Assembly: GCA_002167215.1 (NCBI GenBank)
Contig: NHDS01000011.1
Span: 70,951-87,675, forward strand
DNA: 16,725 nucleotides
Direction: 5' to 3'
Origin: Pelagibacteraceae bacterium TMED65
Lineage (GTDB): Bacteria > Pseudomonadota > Alphaproteobacteria > TMED127
Each line of letters starts with the position of its first letter. The first letter of the stretch is position 1. This document shows, piece by piece, positions 5,144 through 13,594 of the stretch. Both the position numbers and the translations under genes were made by a program. Under the pieces are notes generated by a model. That model worked only from the letters and a program-made list of their open reading frames with translations. It did no database searches and was not told the DNA's origin.

Positions 5144-7081
5144 TTACTTATATAAATTCAAATTATACTTCTTCTGGTAAACCCTCAAATTTGAGAGTAC
5201 TTTCTTAACATAAAATCTAGTTTCTGAAATTGGAATTGATTCGATCCAGTTCTCATAACTAATTTTCTTTTTTCTAGGGTCTCCGTATCTTTTTATCCAA
5301 ATTTTAACTCGACTCGGTCCTGCGTTATATGCAGCTAGAGCTAATGGTAAAGATTTATCAAATTTAATTAACATTTCATTAATATAAGTAGTACCCAAAA
5401 GGATATTATATTGAGGATTTTTAGTTAATTTATTTTTGTAATATTTAATTTTAAGATCTCTAGCTACCTTTTTTGCAGTGAATGGCATTAGTTGCATTAA
5501 CCCTCTTGCACCTGCAGAACTATATGCATTAATTGAAAAATTACTTTCTTGATGAACTATTGCGTGGATAAGAGCTATTGTCGATTTTGAATTAATAAAT
5601 TTTTTTGGAACATATTCTTTTATTTCTGGATAAGAATATTTAAAAGATGGATAGTTAAGGCTTTTTGATAATTTACCAACAATACTTTTGTCCAAAAGCT
5701 TATTGGCTTCATTTAGAACAAAAAACTTTTCATCATCTGTTGACGCCATATCAAAAATTTTTTTGAAAAAAGGATAACTCTTTTTTATTTTTTGATTTGA
5801 CTCGATTATAATTTTTATAACGTTAATTAAGTCATCAAATTTAGTTGGTTTTACAAGGATATATGACTTTTCTTTAATGTTAAAAGAACCTAATTTTAAA
5901 GATGCATTTTGTCCATAAAAGGAGTATTTATTTTTTGAAGATTCTTTCAACCATTTATTAATTATTGACTTTTTAGATTTTTTTTTTAAGTTCACTAATG
6001 CTAGCCAATATGACGATTTAGCTCTAAAATTATTATCAGAATTATTAAATACATTTTCAAAATGTTGAATGGCTTTGTCATTCATTTTTAAATGATGAAA
6101 AGCAACCCAACCAGCTAACCACTCTGCTTCTAATCCAGATTTAGTGTTTAGTGGTAAATTATGTTTTTGAAGTATTTTATAAGCATTCAAAAATTCTTTT
6201 TTATTCAGAAGTCGCCTAACAATAATTCTAGAATTGATCCACCAATTTCTTACATTTTGAATTTTTTCAGGAGGATTAAATAATAAATCCGCTGCGGTAT
6301 TTAGTTTGGCCTTTCTTCTCCATCTCATCCTTTCATATATTAATCCAGGATCGTTCTTTAAATTCGTAGGCACATTTTTGATTAAAGACGAAATATTTCC
6401 TGATCTTCTGCTTAAACCTAATCTTGCTTCTCCTAATTTTCTTAAGTCTCCATTTATCCTATTTAATGTTCTTCTTGCTGAAATATTCTTGCCTTCATAA
6501 ATTAATCTTTCAAATCTTTTCCAATTATCACTTTGATTCCAAAATTTACTGTAATTTCTTATGAAATACTTTTGTTGTTTGAATGTTAAATCTGAGTTAA
6601 TCCAGATATTTGATATAATATTTTTTTTATTAATTTTTATACCAGACTTGATGCGTGCTTCTAAATAGTTAATCTTGCCTTTTGAGGTTGTAGGTGGATT
6701 TGACTCAAACCAACTTAAAACCCTAGAAGTTTTGATTGAGTTGTTTATTGAAGATTCTATTTTTTCAAGGATTATTTTTGAATTTGGCCAATTTCTGTGG
6801 GTTTCATAAAAACTTGTTAGATAATTAAAGGAATGATTACTACCTGGCCTGGTTATATCTAACCACCTTATGTAAGATGCTAAATTTTTATTTTGATAAT
6901 CCTCAGCAAGTGTAATGGCCATAGTCCACTTTTGTTTTTTTATTTGATCAAAAACATCCTGATATAAAGTTAGCTTTACCTCGGGCCTTGCTTTTGGTTT
7001 TGGAGGTTCAAGGGCAAATGTGAAATTGGAAATTAATAAGATAAAAAAAAATATCTTGATTCTTTGAAAATTTCTTATCAT
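5144..7081 (-). CDS. slt: Soluble lytic murein transglycosylase
   Basis: This enzyme cleaves the MurNAc-GlcNAc bond of peptidoglycan, forming 1,6-anhydro ends, in the periplasm. The 645 residues fit the Slt70 family. A signal peptide is visible (Lys/Arg start, then a hydrophobic core to about residue 23, FTFA before LEPP). A long helical, TPR-like ring domain (about 40-480) precedes the lysozyme-like catalytic domain. The catalytic Glu is about residue 512 in HQESNF, followed by AYSSAGARGLMQLMP (519-533) and ALAAYNAGPSRV (581-592). It starts with ATG, 78 nt from the divergent dapA. The slt-dapA-smpB neighbourhood is usual in Alphaproteobacteria. Its stop is about 24 nt upstream of the hsp20 promoter palindrome, so slt transcripts may run through into hsp20. 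Confidence 0.95.
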   Translation of the reverse strand: MIRNFQRIKIFFFILLISNFTFALEPPKPKARPEVKLTLYQDVFDQIKKQKWTMAITLAEDYQNKNLASYIRWLDITRPGSNHSFNYLTSFYETHRNWPNSKIILEKIESSINNSIKTSRVLSWFESNPPTTSKGKINYLEARIKSGIKINKKNIISNIWINSDLTFKQQKYFIRNYSKFWNQSDNWKRFERLIYEGKNISARRTLNRINGDLRKLGEARLGLSRRSGNISSLIKNVPTNLKNDPGLIYERMRWRRKAKLNTAADLLFNPPEKIQNVRNWWINSRIIVRRLLNKKEFLNAYKILQKHNLPLNTKSGLEAEWLAGWVAFHHLKMNDKAIQHFENVFNNSDNNFRAKSSYWLALVNLKKKSKKSIINKWLKESSKNKYSFYGQNASLKLGSFNIKEKSYILVKPTKFDDLINVIKIIIESNQKIKKSYPFFKKIFDMASTDDEKFFVLNEANKLLDKSIVGKLSKSLNYPSFKYSYPEIKEYVPKKFINSKSTIALIHAIVHQESNFSINAYSSAGARGLMQLMPFTAKKVARDLKIKYYKNKLTKNPQYNILLGTTYINEMLIKFDKSLPLALAAYNAGPSRVKIWIKRYGDPRKKKISYENWIESIPISETRFYVKKVLSNLRVYQKKYNLNLYK

Positions 7082-7159
7082 AAATGCTTATTATTATTTC
7101 CTGGAAAATATTAAACAATAAGAATATTATAATAATTTTATTGTCTAACTGAGAGCAAA
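7082..7159. promoter_or_regulatory. Divergent slt/dapA promoter region
   Basis: This 78-nt gap must serve both genes. A TATAAT is present on the plus strand (7128-7133) and another on the minus strand (7131-7126), overlapping within ATTATAAT. No convincing -35 hexamer is seen for either. A modest GAGAG Shine-Dalgarno lies just before the dapA ATG. Confidence 0.35.
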
Positions 7160-8044
7160 ATGATATTTAGTGGATCAATTCCAGCTGTTATAACACCATT
7201 TACAAAAAACTTTGAAATAGACTTTGATAAGTTAGAAGATCATATAAATTTTTTAATCCTTGAAGGTTCGCATGGCCTAGTTTCCTGTGGAACAACAGGA
7301 GAATCTCCTACATTAAATCATGAAGAACATAAAAAAGTTACAGAATTTATAATTAAAAAAAGTAATTCAAGAGTCCCTGTAATGGCAGGATGCGGGTCAA
7401 ATTCAACTGAAGAAACAATAGAGTTAGTTAAACATGCCCAAAAGGCTAAAGCTGATGCAACTTTATTAGTAACTCCTTACTACAACAAACCATCTGATGA
7501 TGGGTTATATAAACATTATAAGAAAATATCTGACTGTTCAAAAAATATGCCTATATATTTATATGATATACCTGGAAGGTCAGTTGTAAAAATTTCCAAT
7601 GAATTGATTAAAAAATTATCAAAGATCCCAAATATAGTTGGTGTAAAAGATGCAACTTCAGATTTATCCTCGCCAATGGAAGTGAGGATGAATTGTGGTA
7701 AAAACTTTCATCAATTATCTGGTGAAGATTCAACCTTTCTGGCTTTTTTAGCAAATGGTGGGATTGGCTGTATTTCTGTTACGGCCAATATTGTTCCAAA
7801 TTTATGTGCTGAAATTTATAATAATTGGATAATAGGAAATATAAAAGAATCAATGAAATTAAACCAGTTGTTATATCCGCTGAACAAAGTCTTATTTTTG
7901 GAATCAAGTCCATGTCCAGTGAAATACGCTTTAAGCAAATTAAATAAATGTGAAAATATTCTTAGATTGCCTTTAACATCCGTTAATAATAATACAAAAA
8001 AAAAGATTGATGAAGTGCTCAAAAAACTTCATTTAACAAAATAA
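7160..8044 (+). CDS. dapA: 4-Hydroxy-tetrahydrodipicolinate synthase
   Basis: DapA condenses pyruvate with aspartate semialdehyde, the first committed step to diaminopimelate and lysine, in the cytoplasm. The 294 residues match the family. The (beta/alpha)8 barrel motifs are intact: CGTTGES (43-49) with the active-site Thr pair 45/46, TPYYNKP (105-111) with Tyr 107/108, YDIPGRS (135-141) with Tyr135 and Arg140, and Schiff-base Lys163 in GVKDATSD. Related pyruvate aldolases share the Lys, but the Tyr/Thr/Arg set and the smpB neighbour support DapA. It is the first gene of the plus-strand block and has a weak GAGAG ribosome-binding site. Confidence 0.96.
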   Translation: MIFSGSIPAVITPFTKNFEIDFDKLEDHINFLILEGSHGLVSCGTTGESPTLNHEEHKKVTEFIIKKSNSRVPVMAGCGSNSTEETIELVKHAQKAKADATLLVTPYYNKPSDDGLYKHYKKISDCSKNMPIYLYDIPGRSVVKISNELIKKLSKIPNIVGVKDATSDLSSPMEVRMNCGKNFHQLSGEDSTFLAFLANGGIGCISVTANIVPNLCAEIYNNWIIGNIKESMKLNQLLYPLNKVLFLESSPCPVKYALSKLNKCENILRLPLTSVNNNTKKKIDEVLKKLHLTK

Positions 8045-8047
8045 TTG

Positions 8048-8506
8048 GTGAACAAATCAAGCCTCATAATTGCTCAAAACAGAAAAGCAAAGTTTAATTA
8101 TCAAATTACCGAAAAAATAGAGGTTGGGATAGTTTTAAAAGGATCGGAAGTAAAATCTATTAGAAGTGGGAATGTAGCAATAGAAAATTCTTATGCTGTA
8201 GATAAAAACGGTGAGTTTTGGGTGATGAATTTATTTGTAGATCTTAAAGAACATCAGAAAAAAATAGATAATATTGATAATCTAAGACCAAAAAAGCTTT
8301 TACTAAACAAGACTGAGATAAATAAGATTAATATCCAAATAAAACAAAATGGTTTCACCATGGTTCCTCTTAATCTTCATTATAATAAAAAAGGTTTCAT
8401 AAAAGTACTTTTGGGAATTTCAAAAGGGAGAAAAAAAAGTGACTTAAGGGAATATAAAAAACAACAGGATTGGAAAAGAGAAAAGGCAAGATTAGAGAAA
8501 CAATGA
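8048..8506 (+). CDS. smpB: SsrA-binding protein SmpB
   Basis: SmpB binds tmRNA and brings it to stalled ribosomes for trans-translation. The family pattern is clear: AQNRKAKFNY near the start, then G.VLKGSEVKSIRSGNVAIENSYA, RPKKLLLNK.EI, G.T.VPL.LHYN.KG..KV and a basic tail ending [10 protein letters not shown]. The length is 152 residues from GTG at 8048, the start chosen here; an adjacent TTG at 8045, directly after the dapA stop, would add one residue. Neither has a visible Shine-Dalgarno, so coupling to dapA is likely. One oddity is the C-terminal tail motif KGKKxHDKR, which reads KGRKKSDLRE here, with Ser for the usual His and Leu for Lys. The gene overlaps folK by four bases (ATGA). Confidence 0.95.
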   Translation: MNKSSLIIAQNRKAKFNYQITEKIEVGIVLKGSEVKSIRSGNVAIENSYAVDKNGEFWVMNLFVDLKEHQKKIDNIDNLRPKKLLLNKTEINKINIQIKQNGFTMVPLNLHYNKKGFIKVLLGISKGRKKSDLREYKKQQDWKREKARLEKQ

Positions 8507-9003
8507 TATTAGTAGCAATTGGGTCAAATTTAGATTCTAAAATGTATGGTAGTCCTTATGAAAATTGTCAGCAAGCTCTGAAGTTTTTAGAGGAAAGTTT
8601 TTCAATAAAAAAGATTTCAGAATTTTATAAAACTGAACCAATTCCAAAATCAAAACATCCTTGGTTTGTAAATGGAGTTATAAATATTTCTACAAGATCA
8701 TCTCCTTTAGAAACTTTAAATATCTTAATGAATATTGAAAAAAAATTTTTAAGAATTAGAAATCTTAAAAATGCACCAAGAGTAATTGATTTGGATTTAT
8801 TAGAATATGATGGCAAAATTTTGAATGATCCAAAACTAATCCTTCCTCATCCTAGAATGCATTTAAGAAAATTTGTAATAAAACCCATATGTGACATTGA
8901 CAAAAATTGGATTCACCCGATTTTAAATCTCAGAGCTCATAAAATTTTAAAATCCCTTGCAATGCAAAAAATTTTTAATATAAATGTTAGTAATTATGGC
9001 TAG
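8503..9003 (+). CDS. folK: HPPK, 2-amino-4-hydroxy-6-hydroxymethyldihydropteridine diphosphokinase
   Basis: FolK transfers pyrophosphate from ATP to 6-hydroxymethyl-dihydropterin in folate synthesis. From ATG 8503 the protein has 166 residues and starts [10 protein letters not shown], exactly where the family begins. A longer frame from 8470 would add 11 charged residues inside smpB and is unlikely. Motifs seen are AIGSNL (5-10), FYKTEP (41-46), FVNGVI (55-60), [14 protein letters not shown] (91-104) with metal-binding Asp96 and Asp98, and [12 protein letters not shown] (114-125). It is translationally coupled to smpB through an ATGA overlap, and its last 8 nt overlap rpoZ. Confidence 0.94.
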   Translation: MILVAIGSNLDSKMYGSPYENCQQALKFLEESFSIKKISEFYKTEPIPKSKHPWFVNGVINISTRSSPLETLNILMNIEKKFLRIRNLKNAPRVIDLDLLEYDGKILNDPKLILPHPRMHLRKFVIKPICDIDKNWIHPILNLRAHKILKSLAMQKIFNINVSNYG

Positions 9004-9454
9004 AGTTACCACAGAAGATTGTATAACATCAATACCAAACAGGTTTCAGTTGGTTATATATGCTTGTAACAGAGCAAGAGATTTAACCTCAGGTACACAA
9101 GCAGGAGTTTCTGCAGATAATGATAAGAATACAGTAATTGCACTTAGAGAAATAGCAGAAAAAAAAATAGACCTTATTAAAACTTGGGAAGCGATTGTAA
9201 ATGCATCACAAAAATATCAACCAGTTGAAGAAACTGATATAGATGATGATCAAACGATACCAATGAATGAAAATGCTTCTCAAGTTTCCTTTGATAATTT
9301 TGAGAAAGAAAATGCTTCAGAAAAGAAGAGAAAAAAAATATACATGACGCAAAATGAGATTCAAAAGCTAATTTCACAAAAGAAAAATAATAGTGATGAA
9401 AGCGAGTCAACTGAAGTGGAAGATTCACCAAATCTCAAAGAAGAAATAGAATAA
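8996..9454 (+). CDS. rpoZ: RNA polymerase omega subunit, with long acidic tail
   Basis: Omega assists RNA polymerase assembly by holding the beta-prime C-terminus. The conserved core is at residues 1-65: [48 protein letters not shown]. The start at ATG 8996 gives MARV, the family's standard beginning; the in-frame ATG at 8984 would add four residues. It overlaps folK by 8 nt. The total of 152 residues exceeds the usual 70-135. After about residue 80 comes a low-complexity extension rich in Asp/Glu/Asn/Ser, interrupted by a [21 protein letters not shown] stretch and ending in an acidic run. Its position before rel fits the common rpoZ-spoT/rel pairing. Confidence 0.94.
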   Translation: MARVTTEDCITSIPNRFQLVIYACNRARDLTSGTQAGVSADNDKNTVIALREIAEKKIDLIKTWEAIVNASQKYQPVEETDIDDDQTIPMNENASQVSFDNFEKENASEKKRKKIYMTQNEIQKLISQKKNNSDESESTEVEDSPNLKEEIE

Positions 9455-9467
9455 AAAAAATTCGTAT

Positions 9468-9495
9468 TTGAAAATTATTAATTTTGTCCTAATAT
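9468..9495 (+). promoter_or_regulatory. Possible internal promoter before rel
   Basis: In the 47-nt gap after rpoZ, TTGAAA (9468-9473) and TAATAT (9490-9495) are separated by 16 nt. Transcription would begin at about 9502, which is the GTG start itself, implying a leaderless message. The -10 match is only 4/6 in an A/T-rich gap, so this is weak. Confidence 0.3.
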
Positions 9496-9501
9496 TTTGT
9501 T

Positions 9502-11637
9502 GTGTTAAGACAAGTTGAACTGATTGAAAAAGTCAAATCATATGACCCAAATGTTGAGGAAGAGCTATTAAATAAAGCTTATGTCTTTTCAATGAGGGCT
9601 CATGGAAGTCAAAAGAGAGCATCAGGAGATCCATATTTTTCTCATCCATTGGAAGTTGCTGGGATATTGGCTGATCATAAATTTGACTCCAAAACCATCA
9701 TAACTGCACTTTTACATGATGTTGTAGAAGACACAACCTTTAATCTTTTAGATATTAAAACAAATTTTGGAAATGAAATCTCTTGTTTGGTTGATGGTGT
9801 AACAAAGTTGTCAAATTTTGAAGGAAGATCAGATAAATTTAATCAAGCTGAAAATTTTAGAAAGTTATTATTAGCTACATCAAGGGATATTCGAGTCCTT
9901 TTTGTAAAGCTTGCAGATAGACTTCACAATATGAGAACATTAAGATTTATAAAGGATAAAAATAAAAGAAAAAGAATATCTTTTGAAACTCTTGAGATCT
10001 ACTCACCTCTAGCTGAGAGATTGGGAATGGATGAGATAAGAAAAGAACTTGATGATTTGAGTTTTCAAACAACTGAACCAGAGTTGAGAGGCTCTATAAT
10101 ACAAAGGTTATCTTTATTAAGGCAACAAGATGAAGATGTTTTAGATAAAATTGTTAAAAATATTGAAGACTTCCTCATAAAACAGAATATAAATTTTAAA
10201 GTATTTGGAAGAGAAAAAACTCCTTATTCAATCTGGAAAAAAATGAAAGTAAAATCCGTAAACTTTTCGCAATTATCGGATATAATGGCATTCACAATTT
10301 TAGTTGATGATACCAAAATATGCTATGCAGTTTTGGGTTTGCTACATCAATTTTACTCATATGTTCCAGGTAGATTTAAAGACTATATTTCAACCCCAAA
10401 ACCCAATGGATATCAATCTATTCACACTACACTTATTGGACCATTAAATCAAAGAATCGAAATACAAATTAGAACATTTGAAATGAATGAAAAGGCAGAG
10501 TTTGGTATAGCAGCACACTGGATTTATAAAGACAAAATCAATATTAATGATGGCAAGCAATACAGATGGATGAGACAAATACTAGATATAATAGATCAAT
10601 CTAATGAACCAGAGGAGTTTCTGGAACATACAAAAATGCAAATGCATGCTGATCAAGTTTTTGTTTTCACTCCAAAAGGTGATTTGGTTGCATTACCAAA
10701 TGGTGCAATGCCACTTGATTTTGCATTTTCAGTTCATTCAGATATTGGTTCATCATGCATAGGTGTAAAAATAAATAATTCAATTAAACAGCTTAACACA
10801 AAATTGAAGAATGGCGATCAAGTAGAAATAATTTGTGGGGAGCAAAACACTCTTTCAACAAAATGGTTGGATTTATCTATTACTGGAAAGGCAAGAGCTT
10901 ATATAAAAAAATTTTTACAAATTAAAGAGGATGAGGATTTTAAAAAATTAGGAAAAGAAATTCTAGTTAATCAGTTCAAAATTCAAAAAATGAGATATTC
11001 AGAGAGGAATATAAAAACAGTTTTAGATAAACTAAAAATTAAAAATTTGGATGACTTGTATAAAGCAATCGGCAATGGAAAAATTCCTTCTGAGAAAATT
11101 ATTTCTTCAATGTTTCCTGAAAAAAAATTACTGAGGAAGGATGATAAAATTATTTTATTTAATAAATTAAGAGATCAAAAAGAAAATAATAGACCTGTAA
11201 TTCTAAAAGGTTTAACCCCAGGAATGAGTATTCATTTTGCAAATTGTTGCAATCCTATACCTGGTGACGATGCTATAGCATTTATAATGGAAGGAAAGGG
11301 ATTGTTAATTCATCAATTTTCATGTGAAGAATTGAAGAAAAGTGAATCTGATAGTATAGAAAAAATCAAAGTATCATGGGAGAATCTTCTTTATAAGAAA
11401 AATGAATTTGTTGGTAAAATTAATGTCACAATTAAAAATAAGATTGGATCTTTGGGTGTTTTGTCATCGATTATTGCAAAATCTCTTAGCAATATAAGAA
11501 ATCTGAAAATCACAGAAAGAAATAATGACTTCTACAAGATTAATATTGATATAGATGTAAAAAATAAAAATCATTTAAGTAAGGTGATTGTATCTCTGAG
11601 GGCGTCTGAGTTTATTGACAACGTTTCTAGAGTATAA
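9502..11637 (+). CDS. rsh: Bifunctional (p)ppGpp synthetase/hydrolase (Rel/Spo family)
   Basis: This is the single long RelA-SpoT homologue typical of Alphaproteobacteria; it makes and degrades the stringent-response alarmone. It has 711 residues from GTG. Hydrolase residues are all present: R39, H48, H72-D73, E76-D77, D139, N143. Synthetase features are GREKTPYSIWKKM (236-248), D260, RFKD (291-294, the RxKD type of bifunctional enzymes), GYQSIHTT (303-310) and E320 in the RIEIQIRT strand. Then come TGS (about 386-446), the Cys-Cys/His/Cys zinc-finger region (C582, C583, H604, C608) and a C-terminal ACT domain (about 630-711). So both activities are likely. One change is AFTILV at 263-268, where relatives usually have Arg (AFRVIV). 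No Shine-Dalgarno precedes the GTG. Confidence 0.95.
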   Translation: MLRQVELIEKVKSYDPNVEEELLNKAYVFSMRAHGSQKRASGDPYFSHPLEVAGILADHKFDSKTIITALLHDVVEDTTFNLLDIKTNFGNEISCLVDGVTKLSNFEGRSDKFNQAENFRKLLLATSRDIRVLFVKLADRLHNMRTLRFIKDKNKRKRISFETLEIYSPLAERLGMDEIRKELDDLSFQTTEPELRGSIIQRLSLLRQQDEDVLDKIVKNIEDFLIKQNINFKVFGREKTPYSIWKKMKVKSVNFSQLSDIMAFTILVDDTKICYAVLGLLHQFYSYVPGRFKDYISTPKPNGYQSIHTTLIGPLNQRIEIQIRTFEMNEKAEFGIAAHWIYKDKININDGKQYRWMRQILDIIDQSNEPEEFLEHTKMQMHADQVFVFTPKGDLVALPNGAMPLDFAFSVHSDIGSSCIGVKINNSIKQLNTKLKNGDQVEIICGEQNTLSTKWLDLSITGKARAYIKKFLQIKEDEDFKKLGKEILVNQFKIQKMRYSERNIKTVLDKLKIKNLDDLYKAIGNGKIPSEKIISSMFPEKKLLRKDDKIILFNKLRDQKENNRPVILKGLTPGMSIHFANCCNPIPGDDAIAFIMEGKGLLIHQFSCEELKKSESDSIEKIKVSWENLLYKKNEFVGKINVTIKNKIGSLGVLSSIIAKSLSNIRNLKITERNNDFYKINIDIDVKNKNHLSKVIVSLRASEFIDNVSRV

Positions 11638-11649
11638 TTAATAATTATT

Positions 11650-12105
11650 ATGAACATGTCTAGATTCATTAGACTATTAAAAATGAAAATCTATAGAATA
11701 AGAGACTTTCCGGAATCAGTCGCAATTGGTTTGGCATGGGGAGTAGCAATTTCTTTTACACCACTATTGGGTTTTCATTTGATAATCTGTTATTTAGGAA
11801 CGGTTTTGATGAGAGGAAATTTGATTGCTGCAACAGTTGGATCAGTAGTCGGAAACCCATGGACATTTCCTATATTTTTTTACTATGCCCATAAAATAGG
11901 TTTATTCTTTTTTTTTACTCCACTTCCAAATTATGAATTTACAATAAGTTTCTTATTAGAAAATTTTGGAGAGTTATTTTTTCCAACACTTATAGGTAGC
12001 CTCCCCATTGCAATTATTATATGGTTTATTACCTATAAAGTGGGTAAATTTTATTTAGAAAAAAGGTATTATGAAAAAAAAAATAAGGTTGGGGGTAAAC
12101 ATTGA
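11650..12105 (+). CDS. DUF2062 membrane protein
   Basis: This 151-residue protein has about three hydrophobic segments (roughly 25-52, 56-85 and 108-130). It shows the DUF2062 pattern: SVAIGLAWGVAISFTPLLGFH near residues 22-42, and the hallmark GSVVGNPWTFPIFF around 63-76. It is probably an inner-membrane protein. The family has no firmly established function; fusions to glycosyltransferases occur elsewhere. It lies 12 nt after rel, where related genomes also carry a DUF2062 gene, and its 3' end overlaps pdxJ by 35 nt. The tail (EKRYYEKKNKVGGKH) is basic and shares DNA with the pdxJ start. The family call is firm; the role is unknown. Confidence 0.9.
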   Translation: MNMSRFIRLLKMKIYRIRDFPESVAIGLAWGVAISFTPLLGFHLIICYLGTVLMRGNLIAATVGSVVGNPWTFPIFFYYAHKIGLFFFFTPLPNYEFTISFLLENFGELFFPTLIGSLPIAIIIWFITYKVGKFYLEKRYYEKKNKVGGKH

Positions 12106-12805
12106 CCATGTTGCTACTCTTAGAAATGCAAGAAATGAGGATTTCCCCAATCTTCTGGAAGTAGCTAGTATCTTAAAAAAAATTAATGTTGATTTAATTA
12201 CTGTTCATCTAAGGGAAGATAGAAGACACATTAAAGATCAAGATGTTAAAGATCTGATGAAAAGTAAACTTTTACCCCTTAATTTAGAAATGGCAGCTAC
12301 TGAGGAAATGAAAGATATATGTTTAGAAACAAAACCATTTTCATGTTGTATTGTTCCAGAAAGAAGGGAGGAACTAACAACTGAAGGAGGGTTGAATGTC
12401 AAAGATCAAAAAGATTATTTAAGTAAATTTGTATCTCAAATTCAAGAATCAGGGACGAAATTATCATTATTTGTTGATCCAGATTTAGACCAAATCAAAT
12501 CAGTGTCTGAATTAGGAGTCAAAGTAGTTGAAATTCATACTGGAAAATATTCAAGATCTTTTGACAAACAAGATTTTTCAAAAGAACTTAAAAGAATTAA
12601 AGATGCGGCTTCGTTTTGCAAAAAGCTAGATATTGATTGTCATGCAGGACATGGCCTAAACTTTAACAATGTAAAAAAAATTTCAGAAATTGACAACGTG
12701 ATTGAATTGAATGTTGGTCATTTTCTAATATCCAACTCTATCTTTGATGGTTTAGAGAAAACAATTACAAATTTCATGAAAATTATAAATCACACTAGTA
12801 TTTAA
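12071..12805 (+). CDS. pdxJ: Pyridoxine 5'-phosphate synthase
   Basis: PdxJ joins deoxyxylulose 5-phosphate and 3-amino-1-hydroxyacetone 1-phosphate to form pyridoxine 5'-phosphate, the last ring-forming step of DXP-dependent vitamin B6 synthesis. The 244-residue length is normal. Motifs are GVNIDHVATLRNAR (8-21), TVHLREDRRHI (44-54), NLEMAATEEM (75-84), PERREELTTEGGL (98-110), and GHGLNF and LNVGHFLI towards the end. The ATG at 12071 follows AAAAAGG and gives MKKKIRLGVNIDHV, the normal family start, so the 35-nt overlap with the DUF2062 gene looks real. acpS, the usual next gene, is missing; lepB follows after 24 nt. Confidence 0.96.
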   Translation: MKKKIRLGVNIDHVATLRNARNEDFPNLLEVASILKKINVDLITVHLREDRRHIKDQDVKDLMKSKLLPLNLEMAATEEMKDICLETKPFSCCIVPERREELTTEGGLNVKDQKDYLSKFVSQIQESGTKLSLFVDPDLDQIKSVSELGVKVVEIHTGKYSRSFDKQDFSKELKRIKDAASFCKKLDIDCHAGHGLNFNNVKKISEIDNVIELNVGHFLISNSIFDGLEKTITNFMKIINHTSI

Positions 12806-12829
12806 GATTTTTTGTAATAAAATTCTAAA

Positions 12830-13594
12830 ATGAAAAATACTTTTTTTAAAGAGAACAAAAACTCTAATAAACTCAGAAAAAATATAATCTCATTTACATA
12901 CGCTATAATAGCAGCTCTTCTTATAAGAAGTTTTATATTTGAGCCTTTCAGCATACCGTCTGGTTCTATGTACCCTAACCTTAAGGTTGGAGATTATCTT
13001 TTTGTTTCGAAGTACTCATATGGTTTCTCAAGACATTCTTTGCCATTTAGTTTGCCCTTAATAAAAGGTAGAATATTTTCTAAAGAACCAAAAAGGGGCG
13101 AGATTGCTGTTTTTAAAACACCGGAAGATAATAGAACTGATTATATAAAAAGAATAATTGGACTTCCTGGCGATACAATAGAAATAAAAAATAATCTAAT
13201 AATTTTAAATGGAACAGTTATAAAAACCAATAAAATTTCTGAAGAAAAATATAAGTCTTTTGAAGTCACTAGAATCAAAGAAAACCTTCCTAATAAAAAT
13301 AAATATGATGTTTATGAATTCAAGCAAACTATTTTAGGGCTAAATACAAATAACTTTAGAGAGATAAAAATACCAGAAAACAAATTCTTTGTGCTTGGGG
13401 ATAATAGAGACAATTCTCAGGATAGTAGATTTATAGGACTAATCCCAAGAGAAAACCTTGTTGGTCGTGCTGAAATAGTGTTGGTTTCATTTGATACAGA
13501 AATTGGAAGTTTTTTTAAGTTTTGGACTTGGTTTTCAGCATTAAGAAAAGATAGATTGATAGTTAGTCTACTGCCTGAAAGAGAAAATGAGTAG
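12830..13594 (+). CDS. lepB: Signal peptidase I
   Basis: LepB removes signal peptides from secreted proteins on the outer face of the inner membrane. It has 254 residues and one N-terminal membrane segment (about 18-38). The catalytic Ser46 is in PSGSMYP and the general-base Lys107 is in DYIKRIIGLPGD. The conserved box GDNRDNSQDSR lies near residues 188-198. A 45-residue insert-like region with many Lys/Asn separates the Lys box from this last motif, as in other proteobacterial enzymes. It starts with ATG 24 nt after pdxJ and overlaps rnc by 8 nt. The lepB-rnc-era-recO order is widely conserved. Confidence 0.96.
   Translation: MKNTFFKENKNSNKLRKNIISFTYAIIAALLIRSFIFEPFSIPSGSMYPNLKVGDYLFVSKYSYGFSRHSLPFSLPLIKGRIFSKEPKRGEIAVFKTPEDNRTDYIKRIIGLPGDTIEIKNNLIILNGTVIKTNKISEEKYKSFEVTRIKENLPNKNKYDVYEFKQTILGLNTNNFREIKIPENKFFVLGDNRDNSQDSRFIGLIPRENLVGRAEIVLVSFDTEIGSFFKFWTWFSALRKDRLIVSLLPERENE

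Noticed and set aside
8470..8502. Longer folK start at ATG 8470
   Set aside because: It would add 11 charged residues ahead of the conserved AIGSN start and overlap smpB by 37 nt; ATG 8503 fits the family and forms an ATGA junction.
9177..9431. 84-codon minus-strand frame inside rpoZ
   Set aside because: It is antisense to the rpoZ tail; its Phe/His/Leu-rich composition is what the complement of Glu/Lys/Asp codons gives.
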